NCBI GenBank assembly: GCA_015064285.1
Contig: SVSN01000015.1
Location: 1 to 52,385 of the forward strand
DNA: 52,385 nucleotides
Reading direction: 5' to 3'
From: Oscillospiraceae bacterium
GTDB lineage: Bacteria; Bacillota; Clostridia; Oscillospirales; CAG-272
Part shown: piece by piece, positions 17,019 to 25,328 of the stretch
How positions within the stretch are numbered: position 1 is the stretch's first letter
Layout of the letters: each line of letters begins with the position of its first letter
Translations under genes and position numbers: made by a program
The notes under the pieces: model-generated
What the model saw: the letters and a program-made list of their open reading frames with translations, nothing else
What the model was told of the DNA's origin: nothing
Databases searched by the model: none

Positions 17019-17692
17019 AGAAAAAAGCTGAACCGAAAGAGAATACCGCTCCGGAACCGGAAGTGGAAAAACGGGTGACGCTGGCAAGAGAAGCCCATGT
17101 GGAAATGGAAGAACGGAAATCCGTTTTCATCGGACACGCAAAACCTGTGACCAGTGAGGAAGAAGCCAGAGCTTTCATTGATTCGATCCGGCATCAGTAC
17201 GCAGACGCCACCCATAATGTGTATGCGTATCTGCTGAACGGCGGTGCGGTGGCCCGGTATTCCGATGACGGAGAGCCGCACGGTACTTCCGGGGTTCCCA
17301 CGCTGAATGTGCTGAAAATGTCCGGCGCCATGGATCTGGTGGTGGTGGTGACACGGTATTTCGGCGGTATCCTGCTGGGGGCCGGGGGGCTGGTGCGTGC
17401 TTATTCCGCCGCTGCCAAACTGGCTGTGGACGCAGCCGGGCTGGCTGTGTTCGAGCCGTGGAACATCGTGATGTTTGTCTGCTCTTATTCGGATTATCAG
17501 AAAATCACGGTAGGGCTTCCTAAGACCGGTGCTGTGGAAGAAGAGGCGGATTTCGAAGAGGCTGTGATCGTGACGGCGGCTGTGAAGGTGGAAGACACCG
17601 GCGCGCTGATGACCTATATATCCGAAACCACCGGCGGCCGTTCCACTGTGGAGATTCTGGATACGGAAGAACGGGCAGCTCCTCTTTCATAA
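17015..17692 (+). CDS. yigZ: YigZ/IMPACT family protein
   Basis: 225 aa. The UPF0029 N-terminal domain carries KSVFIGHAKPVTSEEEARAF and the signature DATHNVYAYLL, YSDDGEPHGTSGVP, TRYFGGILLGAGGLVRAYS. A C-terminal ferredoxin-like DUF1949-type domain follows. Bacterial members are of unclear function and have been linked to nucleic-acid or ribosome binding; eukaryotic IMPACT modulates GCN2. A highly charged N-terminal extension of about 25 residues precedes the domain. AAGGAG lies before the ATG. Last gene of the hflX operon. Confidence 0.92.
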   Translation: MKKKAEPKENTAPEPEVEKRVTLAREAHVEMEERKSVFIGHAKPVTSEEEARAFIDSIRHQYADATHNVYAYLLNGGAVARYSDDGEPHGTSGVPTLNVLKMSGAMDLVVVVTRYFGGILLGAGGLVRAYSAAAKLAVDAAGLAVFEPWNIVMFVCSYSDYQKITVGLPKTGAVEEEADFEEAVIVTAAVKVEDTGALMTYISETTGGRSTVEILDTEERAAPLS

Positions 17693-17720
17693 ACGTTTCT
17701 GTAAGGGGGAAACATCATAC

Positions 17721-17774
17721 ATGCGCGTATTTTCGGCGGTTTTGGAGGAGGATCAGCCTTATGCAAAAAACTGA
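17721..17774 (+). other. Possible leader peptide ORF before a terminator
   Basis: A 17-codon ORF (MRVFSAVLEEDQPYAKN) starts after an AAGGGGGAAA stretch and stops 11 nt before the hairpin at 17786. A second start at 17761 with GGAGGAGG 9 nt upstream would read into the hairpin. This resembles an attenuator but may be chance sequence between yigZ and dnaG. Confidence 0.25.
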
Positions 17775-17785
17775 CCGTTGTCGGA

Positions 17786-17816
17786 AAGACTGCCCGGGGG
17801 GAAGGGCGGTCTTTTT
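17786..17816 (+). terminator. Terminator between yigZ and dnaG
   Basis: 10-bp stem with one G-U, AAGACTGCCC (17786-17795) / GGGCGGTCTT (17804-17813), then TTTCTG. The 268-bp interval between the two genes also holds an A-rich stretch (17855-17880) and a TATATTATTG sequence near 17886 that may be the dnaG -10, without a clear -35. Confidence 0.8.
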
Positions 17817-17960
17817 CTGCCGGTACTGTATGGGCCGCAGAAACAGATTCACCGTCGAAAAAAAGAAAAAAAGTAAAAACGTGCGTATATTATTGATAGA
17901 CACAAACGGACATTTACCTGTCGGGTTCCGGAAAATGCATGCTTGAAAGGGGGAGTTTTC

Positions 17961-19709
17961 ATGATACCGCGTTCCATTATTGACGATCTGCTTGCCAGAT
18001 GCGATATCGAAACCATGATCTCCTCCTATGTAACGCTGAAACGTACCGGCACCAACCAGAAAGGCCTGTGTCCCTTTCACAGCGAGCGTACACCATCCTT
18101 TACCGTGTATCCCCAGACCCAGAGTTACTATTGCTTCGGCTGCGGCGCAGGGGGAAATGCCATAGATTTCATCATGCGGATCGAGAATCTGGATTTCCGC
18201 GCGGCGGTGGAACAACTGGCAGACCGCTCCGGGATCACGCTGCCTGCCTGGGATGACAAAACCGGTGCAAAAGAAACCGGGGTTTCCCGCAAACGGGTGC
18301 TGGCAATGAATCTGGAAGCCGCCAGGTTCTACCGTTCCATGCTGTTCGATGAGCAGATCGGTTCTGCCGGACGGGCGTATTTTCAGGAAAGAGGACTGAC
18401 CGGCAGTACCGTAAAGCATTTCGGACTGGGATACGCGCCTCCTTCCGGCAACCGGACGATGCAGCATCTGCGCAGCCTGGGTTTCGGGGAGGAAGAGATC
18501 CGTCAGGCGTATTTCTGCGGCAAAAGCGAGCGCGGGTATTACGATTATTTCCGGGGCAGGGTCATGTTTCCCATCATTGACGTTTCCGGAAACGTGATCG
18601 CGTTCGGCGGACGGGTGCTGGATGATACCAAACCGAAGTATCTGAACACTTCCGATACGCCCGCCTTCAAGAAAAGCCGGAATCTGTTCGCGCTCAACTA
18701 TGCCAAAAGCCACTGTGAAAACGGTTTCATCCTGTGCGAAGGATATATGGACGTGATCGCGCTGCACGCCGCCGGGTTTGAAAATGCCATCGCCACGCTG
18801 GGGACCGCCATCACATCCGAACAGGCAAGACTGCTGAAAAAATATGCCGACCGGGTCATGATTTCCTACGACAGCGACGAAGCCGGGCAGAAAGCGGCCA
18901 ACCGGGCCATCAATCTGCTGGAAGAAGCAGGTCTGGAAGCCAAAGTGATCCGGATCCCGGATGCCAAGGATCCGGACGAATTCATCAAAAAATTCGGTGC
19001 GGAAAAGTTCAGGCAGGTTCTTGCGGGCAGTCAGTCCAAATTCGACTATATGCTGTCCAATACGAAAGCCAGGTACAATCTGGAGATTCCGGAAGAAAAA
19101 ATAAAAGCAATCCGGGATGCCTGCCGGTATATCGCCGGTGTATACTCCCGGGTGGAACGGGAAATCTATATCACAAAAACGGCTGAAGTCTTCGGGGTCG
19201 GCCGCGAAAGTATTCTCCATGATGTGGAGTCTGCCATCCGCCAGAACCGCAGGGAGGCGGAAAAAAAGCGCAAAGGGGAACTGGTGCGCATTACATCCGG
19301 CATCGGCGACAAGGTCAATCCGGATTATGCCAGACGTCCGAAAGCTGCCAGACTGGAAGAGGACGTGCTGGGTATGATGTTCCTGAAGAACGAATACGCC
19401 GAAAAAGCGGTGCGGGATAATCTTCTGACTGCGGCGGATTTTTTCACGGATCTGGGAAAACGGCTCTTTGCCTATGCGGAGGAAGCCGTACGGGGAGAGG
19501 GATTTTCACTGTCCATGCTCAGTGAAGCCTTCACACCGGATGAGGTTTCCCGGGCATACCGGATGCAGGCCCAGCGCGCGGAACTGCCGGACAGCGAAGA
19601 GATATTTCTCACCTATGTGAAAGAGCTGAAAAACGAAGTAAAAACTGCCGCTTCCTCCGTCTCACTGGAGGAGCTGCTTGCACAAAAAAGAAATCAGAAC
19701 AAGGGGTAA
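17961..19709 (+). CDS. dnaG: DNA primase
   Basis: Makes RNA primers at replication forks. 582 aa. The N-terminal CHC2 zinc finger has C37, H40, C58 and C61 ([11 protein letters not shown] ... [10 protein letters not shown]). The catalytic TOPRIM core follows with [11 protein letters not shown] and [12 protein letters not shown], holding the metal-binding acidic residues. The C-terminal DnaB-binding helical domain occupies roughly residues 450-582. The ATG at 17961 has GAAAGGGGGAG 5-6 nt upstream and replaces an in-frame TTG at 17943. rpoD starts 2 bp after its stop, the classic macromolecular synthesis operon order without rpsU. Confidence 0.97.
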   Translation: MIPRSIIDDLLARCDIETMISSYVTLKRTGTNQKGLCPFHSERTPSFTVYPQTQSYYCFGCGAGGNAIDFIMRIENLDFRAAVEQLADRSGITLPAWDDKTGAKETGVSRKRVLAMNLEAARFYRSMLFDEQIGSAGRAYFQERGLTGSTVKHFGLGYAPPSGNRTMQHLRSLGFGEEEIRQAYFCGKSERGYYDYFRGRVMFPIIDVSGNVIAFGGRVLDDTKPKYLNTSDTPAFKKSRNLFALNYAKSHCENGFILCEGYMDVIALHAAGFENAIATLGTAITSEQARLLKKYADRVMISYDSDEAGQKAANRAINLLEEAGLEAKVIRIPDAKDPDEFIKKFGAEKFRQVLAGSQSKFDYMLSNTKARYNLEIPEEKIKAIRDACRYIAGVYSRVEREIYITKTAEVFGVGRESILHDVESAIRQNRREAEKKRKGELVRITSGIGDKVNPDYARRPKAARLEEDVLGMMFLKNEYAEKAVRDNLLTAADFFTDLGKRLFAYAEEAVRGEGFSLSMLSEAFTPDEVSRAYRMQAQRAELPDSEEIFLTYVKELKNEVKTAASSVSLEELLAQKRNQNKG

Positions 19710-19711
19710 TT

Positions 19712-20806
19712 ATGGGAAACGAAAAGAACATGGATGTCAAAGAGCTGATGGACAAGGAAAAGACAGACAAGACTCTGGGGAAAGAAGATGACCTTCTGGA
19801 AACGGAAGATTATGCCAGCTTTGACATGGGGTCCCTGGATAAAGTATACACCGGCCTGGAAGGGGATGTGGGCGGTTATCTGGAAAATGAAGAATATACC
19901 GATATGACAGAAAGCTCCGATGTGGACGAAAGCGAAGACATCGATAAATTTCTGGCGGAAGAAGGCGTGGCGGTGGACGACCCGGTGCGCATGTACCTGA
20001 AGGATATCGGTAAGATCCCGCTTCTGGATTCCGAGAGAGAACTGTACCTGGCGGAACGGATCGCCAAAGGGGATGAAGCTGCCAAAAACGAACTGGTGGA
20101 AGCCAACCTCCGTCTGGTGGTCAGCATTGCCAAAAAATATGTGGGTAAGGGGATGTATTTCCTGGATCTGATTCAGGAAGGCAACCTGGGGCTGATCAAG
20201 GCCGTGGAAAAGTTCGACCATACCAAGGGGTACAAGTTCTCTACCTACGCCACCTGGTGGATCCGTCAGGCCATTACCCGTGCCATTGCCGATCAGGCCA
20301 GAACCATTCGTGTTCCCGTGCATATGGTGGAAACGATCCACAGAGTTTCCCGCTGCTCCAGACAGCTGCTGCAGGAGCTGGGCAGAGAGGCTACGGTGGA
20401 TGAGATCGCCGAACGTCTGGGCATGAGCGCCGATAAGATCCGTGAGATCATGAAAGCTGCCCAGGATCCGGTGTCTCTGGAAACCCCCATCGGCGAAGAA
20501 GACGATTCTCACCTGGGTGACTTTATTCCCGATGATTCCTCCCCCACCCCTGCCGAAGCCGTATCCTATCAGCTGCTGCGGGAACAGTTGGGCAAGGTTC
20601 TGCATACCCTGACTCCCAGAGAAGAAATGGTGATCAAACTCCGTTTCGGTCTGGAAGACGGCCGTACCCGCACCCTGGAAGAAGTGGGGAAAGAGTTCAA
20701 TATCACCCGTGAACGGATCCGGCAGATCGAAGCCAAGGCGCTGCGGAAACTGCGGCACCAGAGCCGGTCCAAGATTCTGCGCGGATTCCTGAACGATATC
20801 AACTGA
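19712..20806 (+). CDS. rpoD: Primary sigma factor RpoD, first copy
   Basis: Housekeeping SigA-type sigma factor. 364 aa. An acidic N-terminal region of about 85 residues stands for region 1.1. Then [18 protein letters not shown] (1.2), [30 protein letters not shown] (2.1-2.2), [22 protein letters not shown] (2.3-2.4, the -10 readers), [13 protein letters not shown] (3.0) and [24 protein letters not shown] (4.2, the -35 reader). AAGGGG lies upstream of the ATG. It is directly coupled to dnaG. A second full-length copy follows after 84 bp. Confidence 0.96.
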   Translation: MGNEKNMDVKELMDKEKTDKTLGKEDDLLETEDYASFDMGSLDKVYTGLEGDVGGYLENEEYTDMTESSDVDESEDIDKFLAEEGVAVDDPVRMYLKDIGKIPLLDSERELYLAERIAKGDEAAKNELVEANLRLVVSIAKKYVGKGMYFLDLIQEGNLGLIKAVEKFDHTKGYKFSTYATWWIRQAITRAIADQARTIRVPVHMVETIHRVSRCSRQLLQELGREATVDEIAERLGMSADKIREIMKAAQDPVSLETPIGEEDDSHLGDFIPDDSSPTPAEAVSYQLLREQLGKVLHTLTPREEMVIKLRFGLEDGRTRTLEEVGKEFNITRERIRQIEAKALRKLRHQSRSKILRGFLNDIN

Positions 20807-20813
20807 GTCTGTA

Positions 20814-20846
20814 CTGTTTTCCCTGTCGGGAAATGACTGAAAACAG
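20814..20846 (+). other. Mutually exclusive hairpins between the two rpoD genes
   Basis: CTGTTTTC (20814-20821) can pair with GAAAACAG (20839-20846), or TTTCCC (20818-20823) with GGGAAA (20828-20833). The two use overlapping bases. There is no T-run, so this is not an intrinsic terminator. It might set the relative amount of the second message through processing or stability. Confidence 0.4.
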
Positions 20847-20890
20847 AATCCAAAGAAAGGACAGTTGGCCGCTGCCACGACAGAGTACGT

Positions 20891-21952
20891 ATGATGAAAA
20901 TGAGCGAAACCGATGTTTATCTGCCGGAAGATGAAGATGCGCTGAACGCATATCCGGAGGACCACACGGCCGGGATGGCCATGGACGCCGACACCATTGA
21001 TGCCGAACCTTTGGAAACTACGGAAGACTACATAGACCCTGAAGAAATCGAAGAGATCCGTACCGAGGCGGAAAGTTTCCGTTCTGCCGATGATATGGTG
21101 AAAGCCCTGGCCCAGGAAGGACTTGCGGTGGACGACCCGGTGCGGATGTACCTGAAAGAGATCGGGCAGATTCCCCTGATCTCCCAGGAAAAGGAAACGG
21201 AACTGGCAAAACTGATTCTGGAAGGGGATGAAGCTGCCAAGCAGACGCTGGTGGAAGCCAATCTCCGGCTGGTGGTCAGCATTGCCAAGCGGTACGTCGG
21301 GAAAGGGATGTTCTTCCTGGATCTGATTCAGGAGGGCAACCTGGGCCTGATGAAGGCGGTGGACAAGTTTGACTACACCAAAGGCTACAAGTTTTCCACT
21401 TACGCAACCTGGTGGATCCGTCAGGCGATCTCCAGAGCCATTGCAGATCAGGCCAGAACCATCCGCATTCCCGTGCATATGGTGGAAACCATGCACAAGG
21501 TTGCCCGCAGCCAGAGACAGCTTCTCCAGACGCTGGACAGAGAGCCTACGTTTGACGAAATTGCCCGGGATATCGGCATCAGCCCCGCAAAAGTGGCGGA
21601 GATCATGAAGATCGCACAGGATCCCGTATCCCTGGAAACCCCTGTGGGGGAAGCCGATGAGTCCCATCTGGGGGACTTTATTCCGGATGAAGACTCCATG
21701 TCTCCGTCAGATGCGGCAGCCTATCAGATGCTCCGGGAACAGCTGGGAGAAGTACTGCAGACCCTGACACCCCGGGAAGAAATGGTCATCCGGCTCCGCT
21801 ACGGTCTGGACGACGGAAGACCCCGTACTCTGGAGGAAGTGGGGCAGCAGTTCCAGATTACCAGAGAACGGATCCGCCAGATCGAAGCGAAAGCACTCCG
21901 GAAAATCCGCCATCCAAGCCGTTCCAAGTTTTTAAAGGATTATCTCGAATAA
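20891..21952 (+). CDS. rpoD: Primary sigma factor RpoD, second copy
   Basis: 353-aa paralogue of the upstream rpoD with all core regions: [18 protein letters not shown], the same [15 protein letters not shown] helix in 2.3-2.4, and [21 protein letters not shown] in 4.2. The DNA-reading helices are nearly identical to the first copy, so promoter choice should be almost the same. The N-terminal about 70 acidic residues and region 3 ([21 protein letters not shown]) differ most. It has no good ribosome binding site before the ATG at 20891 (only a short GAG) and no visible promoter of its own, so it probably depends on read-through from the first copy. Confidence 0.94.
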   Translation: MMKMSETDVYLPEDEDALNAYPEDHTAGMAMDADTIDAEPLETTEDYIDPEEIEEIRTEAESFRSADDMVKALAQEGLAVDDPVRMYLKEIGQIPLISQEKETELAKLILEGDEAAKQTLVEANLRLVVSIAKRYVGKGMFFLDLIQEGNLGLMKAVDKFDYTKGYKFSTYATWWIRQAISRAIADQARTIRIPVHMVETMHKVARSQRQLLQTLDREPTFDEIARDIGISPAKVAEIMKIAQDPVSLETPVGEADESHLGDFIPDEDSMSPSDAAAYQMLREQLGEVLQTLTPREEMVIRLRYGLDDGRPRTLEEVGQQFQITRERIRQIEAKALRKIRHPSRSKFLKDYLE

Positions 21953-22147
21953 ACGGCATCCGGAAGAAAAATTGGCTGTATTGAATATGCGGTAAGGATT
22001 AACTTTGGCCTTTATAGCTAAAGAAATCGACATTTCGTCCAAAATACAAAAGCAATGATTGGTGTTATTGCTGTAAAAATGGGCTTTCCGGCAGTGTTTC
22101 AAGGATGCTGCTGTGTGAAAAATTAAGTGCGGAAGCACAAAAATAAC
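21953..22147. other. Intergenic region before the lipoprotein gene
   Basis: Nearly 200 bp without a gene, followed by the promoter at 22148. It holds a short inverted repeat CTTTA-tagc-TAAAG (around 22010) and an AGCAAT/ATTGCT repeat (around 22051-22072). Neither has a clear role. No strong terminator for the rpoD operon is visible. Confidence 0.4.
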
Positions 22148-22176
22148 TTGACAGAATTGCAGTTTTCGTGTACAAT
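22148..22176 (+). promoter_or_regulatory. Strong SigA promoter of the lipoprotein gene
   Basis: TTGACA (22148-22153), 17 bp, TACAAT (22171-22176): 11 of 12 box positions match consensus. A leader of about 60 nt leads to GGAGGA and the ATG at 22243. Confidence 0.88.
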
Positions 22177-22242
22177 ACTGTAAGAATTATTTTGCTTCAC
22201 GCAAAGAGCGTATGACCCACATTCTATGAGGAGGATTCCTAA

Positions 22243-23946
22243 ATGAACAAAAAGTTATTAAGTCTCTTTCTGGCCATTATGATGGTGCTCTCCATGCTGG
22301 CCGGATGTTCTTCCAAGTCCGGTGAGGACGAAACCGTTGAGGCAAGCGCCGACACGGAAGAATCGTCCCGTATTTCCATGACGCTGACCCTGTGGATTCC
22401 CACTTCCGAAAACACCACAGAAGAAGCTGTTCTGGCGGCACAGGACTATATCAACTCCCTGACCCAGGCCAAGTTTGATACTGCCATCGAACTCCATGCT
22501 ATTCCTGAAGACGAATATCAGGATGCTATTGACGAACGCATGGCTGAAATTGCTGCCAAGAAAGAAGAAGAAGCTCTGGCAGAAGAAGCTGCCCGTGAAG
22601 CTGCAAAGGCTCTGAAGGAACAGGACGGTGAGGCAGAAGAAACCGAAACCGAAGAAACCGAAACCGAAGAAGACGAAGAAACCTTCGTGAACGAACTCGG
22701 TATCACCGTTGTGAAGTATCCTGAAGTGGAAGACACACAGATGGACATCTTCCTGGTTCGCGGCTACGAAAACTACACCCGTTACATCGAAGAAGCAGCT
22801 ATTCAGCAGCTGGATGCTGAACTGAGCGGCACTTCCAAGATCCTGAAGACCTATATTTACCCCACTTTCCTGACTCTGGCAAACCAGGGCGGTACCTACG
22901 CGATCCCCAACAACCGTCCCGTTGGTGAATACGAATACCTGCTTGTAAACAAGGAACTGGTTGAAAAGTACGACTACGACAGCGAAAACCTGAACGTTCT
23001 GCTGAAGTGCGAAGATTTCATCAAGGACATCGGCTATCAGAATCTGGACGGCGTTATTCCGCTGCTTGACTGGTACAACGACTCCGGTATCGTATACTGG
23101 ACCGCTGATGGCTGGTCTACCGATAGAGATGATTTCTCCCTGCTGGGTTCCAAGATCATCGCTACCTCCAACTACAATGTAAAGTGCATGCCCAAGAGTG
23201 TGATCAGCACTCCTACCTGGACCAACACCATGCTCATGATGAAGGGTCTGGACGAACTCGGTTATATCGGTGACGGTACTGTTGGCGAAGGTGAAAAGTT
23301 CGCTGTTGGTATTGTAAAAGGCACTCCCGAAATTCTGGAACAGTACGAAGACGAATACTATGTGAACATTCACAGAGTTCCCGTTGCTCAGCCCGAAGAT
23401 ATTTATGGTAACATGTTTGCTGTAAGTACCTATTCCAAGAGCCTTGCACGTTCCATGGAAATCATCACCTATCTGAACACCGATAACGAACTGCGCACCG
23501 CACTGCAGTATGGTGCAGAAGGTGTTCACTGGCAGATCGACCCTGAAAACGAAGACACCATCGTGGCTCTGAGCGATGATTACCAGATGGATATCTACAC
23601 CACCGGTAACGTCTACATGACTTACCCCGCATACGGCAAGACCATGGCTGACTGGGATTATGCAAAGCAGCAGAACCTGGATTCCATCGTTACTCCTTAC
23701 CTGACCTTTGATACCTATATCACTGAAGAAAATGCTGAAATGCTTGCAGAACTCGACAAGCTGTCTGCTGATATCATGAAGCAGATCGATGGCATGTCCG
23801 CTGCAGAATTCAAGGAAGCGATTTCCCAGTTCAAGAAGGATCTGAAGGATAGCGAAGTTCTGAACGCAGCCATCGATGTTACCGATGCCGGTTACGGTCC
23901 CTGTGCTGTATACAACAAGTACTTCTCTGAAGAATATCCTTCTTAA
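22243..23946 (+). CDS. Extracellular solute-binding lipoprotein without transporter partners
   Basis: 567 aa. The signal peptide ends in the lipobox LAGC with Cys22 as the lipid-anchored residue. The mature protein has a type-2 periplasmic binding fold of the sugar-binding (family 1) kind: TLTLWIPTSENTTEEAVLAA, QMDIFLVRGYENY and SKSLARSMEIITYLNTDNELR fit. The acidic/helical stretch at residues about 100-150 (Glu/Ala/Thr-rich, with ETEETE repeats) is an insertion in the N-lobe. No permease or ATPase is adjacent, so it is either shared with a distant ABC system or a surface receptor. The promoter is near consensus and codons are those of highly expressed genes, so the protein is probably abundant. 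GGAGGA precedes the ATG. Confidence 0.85.
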   Translation: MNKKLLSLFLAIMMVLSMLAGCSSKSGEDETVEASADTEESSRISMTLTLWIPTSENTTEEAVLAAQDYINSLTQAKFDTAIELHAIPEDEYQDAIDERMAEIAAKKEEEALAEEAAREAAKALKEQDGEAEETETEETETEEDEETFVNELGITVVKYPEVEDTQMDIFLVRGYENYTRYIEEAAIQQLDAELSGTSKILKTYIYPTFLTLANQGGTYAIPNNRPVGEYEYLLVNKELVEKYDYDSENLNVLLKCEDFIKDIGYQNLDGVIPLLDWYNDSGIVYWTADGWSTDRDDFSLLGSKIIATSNYNVKCMPKSVISTPTWTNTMLMMKGLDELGYIGDGTVGEGEKFAVGIVKGTPEILEQYEDEYYVNIHRVPVAQPEDIYGNMFAVSTYSKSLARSMEIITYLNTDNELRTALQYGAEGVHWQIDPENEDTIVALSDDYQMDIYTTGNVYMTYPAYGKTMADWDYAKQQNLDSIVTPYLTFDTYITEENAEMLAELDKLSADIMKQIDGMSAAEFKEAISQFKKDLKDSEVLNAAIDVTDAGYGPCAVYNKYFSEEYPS

Positions 23947-23963
23947 GTGAATCAAAAACAAAG

Positions 23964-23994
23964 GCTCCGTGTACTCCGGTATGCGGAGCTTTTT
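23964..23994 (+). terminator. Terminator of the lipoprotein gene
   Basis: GCTCCG (23964-23969) / CGGAGC (23984-23989) stem, extended by AAG/CTT-type pairs, followed by TTTTT. Confidence 0.85.
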
Positions 23995-24005
23995 CCTGTC
24001 CGGGG

Positions 24006-24033
24006 GAATTTTCAAAGAAAAAAAGCATACAGT
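24006..24033 (+). promoter_or_regulatory. SigE-type promoter of the ylmC/ymxH gene
   Basis: GAATTTT (24006-24012), 13 bp, CATACAGT (24026-24033). The -10 fully matches the SigE pattern CATACAnT and the -35 differs at one position from GAATATT. The start of transcription would be about 10 nt before the ATG, so the leader is very short and begins near the ribosome binding site. Confidence 0.55.
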
Positions 24034-24049
24034 AAACCGGGAGGTGCGT

Positions 24050-24343
24050 ATGTTGTATACTTTGCGAGAACTGGAATGTAAAGATGTCGTCAGTGTCTGT
24101 GACGGTAAATATCTCGGTCATATCAGTGATCTGGAAATCGACGGAGACTGCGGAAAGATCACAGCCATATATATTGCTGCTTCCGGAAGCTTCTGGACGA
24201 CCAACAGGGAAGAGACGAGGATTTCGTGGGATCATGTGAAATGTTTCGGAGAAGACACAGTGCTTGTGGATTACAGAAGAGAAAACAACTGCAGCTGCCG
24301 GAAAGGAAGAAAAAGCGGATGGTTTAACCTACGTGAAATGTAA
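24050..24343 (+). CDS. YlmC/YmxH family sporulation protein (PRC-barrel)
   Basis: 97-aa PRC-barrel protein. MLYTLRELECKDVVSVCDGKYLGHISDLEIDGDCGKITAIYI is the family's core pattern, ending in ISWDHVKCFGEDTVLVDY. The tail is basic and has a CSC. The family is annotated as sporulation-linked in Clostridia, and B. subtilis ylmC/ymxH are sporulation-expressed. A SigE-type promoter just upstream agrees. The ATG at 24050 follows GGGAGGT. It is monocistronic, between the lipoprotein terminator and the rpsB promoter. Confidence 0.85.
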   Translation: MLYTLRELECKDVVSVCDGKYLGHISDLEIDGDCGKITAIYIAASGSFWTTNREETRISWDHVKCFGEDTVLVDYRRENNCSCRKGRKSGWFNLREM

Positions 24344-24369
24344 ACAAATTGTTAAATGTAGAAATGCTA

Positions 24370-24398
24370 TTGCCTTTTAAAAGGATATGTGTTATAAT
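24370..24398 (+). promoter_or_regulatory. rpsB-tsf promoter
   Basis: TTGCCT (24370-24375), 17 bp, TATAAT (24393-24398). Confidence 0.82.
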
Positions 24399-24404
24399 AC
24401 ATTT

Positions 24405-24531
24405 CGTGCGTGAATGCACCAATATAATACACACATCGGACTGGATATCTGCCGGTCCCCGGGTTTCTTTGGAAAAAACGGGGTGCAGATAAATGTCTGA
24501 TGGTGGAAAAAACCGAAGGAGGACATAAAAA
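24405..24531 (+). promoter_or_regulatory. Structured 5' leader of rpsB
   Basis: About 127 nt of untranslated leader. It holds a stable two-part stem: ATCTGC (24447-24452) with GCAGAT (24485-24490), and inside it CCCCG (24457-24461) with CGGGG (24479-24483), separated by an asymmetric internal loop. There is no terminator T-run after it, and AAGGAGG stands free before the ATG. It is the kind of structure used by ribosomal proteins to repress their own message; autoregulation by S2 here is inference. Confidence 0.5.
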
Positions 24532-25287
24532 ATGTCTATTGTTTCCATTAAGCAGCTGCTGGAAGCCGGCGTACACTTTGGTCACCACACCAGACGCTGG
24601 AACCCCAAGATGGCCGAATACATCTTCACCGAAAGAAACGGCATCTACATCATCGACCTGCAGAAGACCATCAAGAAGTTCGAAGAAGCTTACATGTTCG
24701 TTCGTGAAACCGCTCAGGACGGCGGTTCCATCCTGTTTGTTGGTACCAAGAAGCAGGCTGCTGACGCTATCCGTGAAGAAGCTGAACGCTGCGGCATGTA
24801 CTTCGTAAACGTACGTTGGCTGGGCGGTATGCTGACCAACTACAAGACCATCAAGATGTCTATCGAAAGACTGCGCTCCCTGGAAAAGATGCAGGAAGAC
24901 GGCACCTTCGATATGCTGCCCAAGAAGGAAGTTGCTGCTCTGCAGAAGGAAATGTTCAACCTGGAAAAGAACCTGGGCGGTATCAAGAACATGAAGGGTC
25001 TGCCCGCCGCTGTGTTCATTGTTGACCCCCGCAAGGAACACAACGCTGTTCTGGAAGCAAAGAAGCTGGGTATTCCGGTTGTTGCCATCGTTGACACCAA
25101 CTGCGACCCCGACGACGCTGATTACATCATCCCCGGCAACGACGACGCTATCCGTGCTATCCGCCTGATCTCTTCTGTAATTGCTGACGCAGTTCTGGAA
25201 GGCAAGCAGGGCGAACAGCTGAACGAAGCAGAAGCTGAAATCACTGCTGCTGAAGCTGAAGAAGACGCAGAACCCGCAAAGTTCTAA
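24532..25287 (+). CDS. rpsB: Ribosomal protein S2
   Basis: 30S subunit protein needed for late assembly and S1 docking. 251 aa. Typical start [27 protein letters not shown], then [33 protein letters not shown] and [42 protein letters not shown]. It ends in a Glu/Ala-rich acidic tail of about 25 residues. The codon set is narrow (GAA, AAC, AAG, CTG), as expected for a highly expressed gene. AAGGAGG precedes the start. Followed by tsf after 41 bp. Confidence 0.98.
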   Translation: MSIVSIKQLLEAGVHFGHHTRRWNPKMAEYIFTERNGIYIIDLQKTIKKFEEAYMFVRETAQDGGSILFVGTKKQAADAIREEAERCGMYFVNVRWLGGMLTNYKTIKMSIERLRSLEKMQEDGTFDMLPKKEVAALQKEMFNLEKNLGGIKNMKGLPAAVFIVDPRKEHNAVLEAKKLGIPVVAIVDTNCDPDDADYIIPGNDDAIRAIRLISSVIADAVLEGKQGEQLNEAEAEITAAEAEEDAEPAKF

Positions 25288-25328
25288 TCAAATAATCGGA
25301 TATAAATCGAAAAACGGAGGATTTTATA

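Noticed and set aside
17761-17946. 61-codon protein before dnaG
   Set aside because: Passes through a strong terminator and an A-rich promoter-like stretch; composition (Arg/Lys/Cys) is not protein-like. Kept only as a possible leader start.
19694-21667. A 657-codon minus-strand frame opposite the two rpoD genes
   Set aside because: Shadow of the two paralogues: its internal similarity mirrors the sense-strand duplication. No start signals.
24405-24531. T-box or metabolite riboswitch before rpsB
   Set aside because: No specifier loop, T-box sequence or known aptamer core; only a simple two-tier stem.
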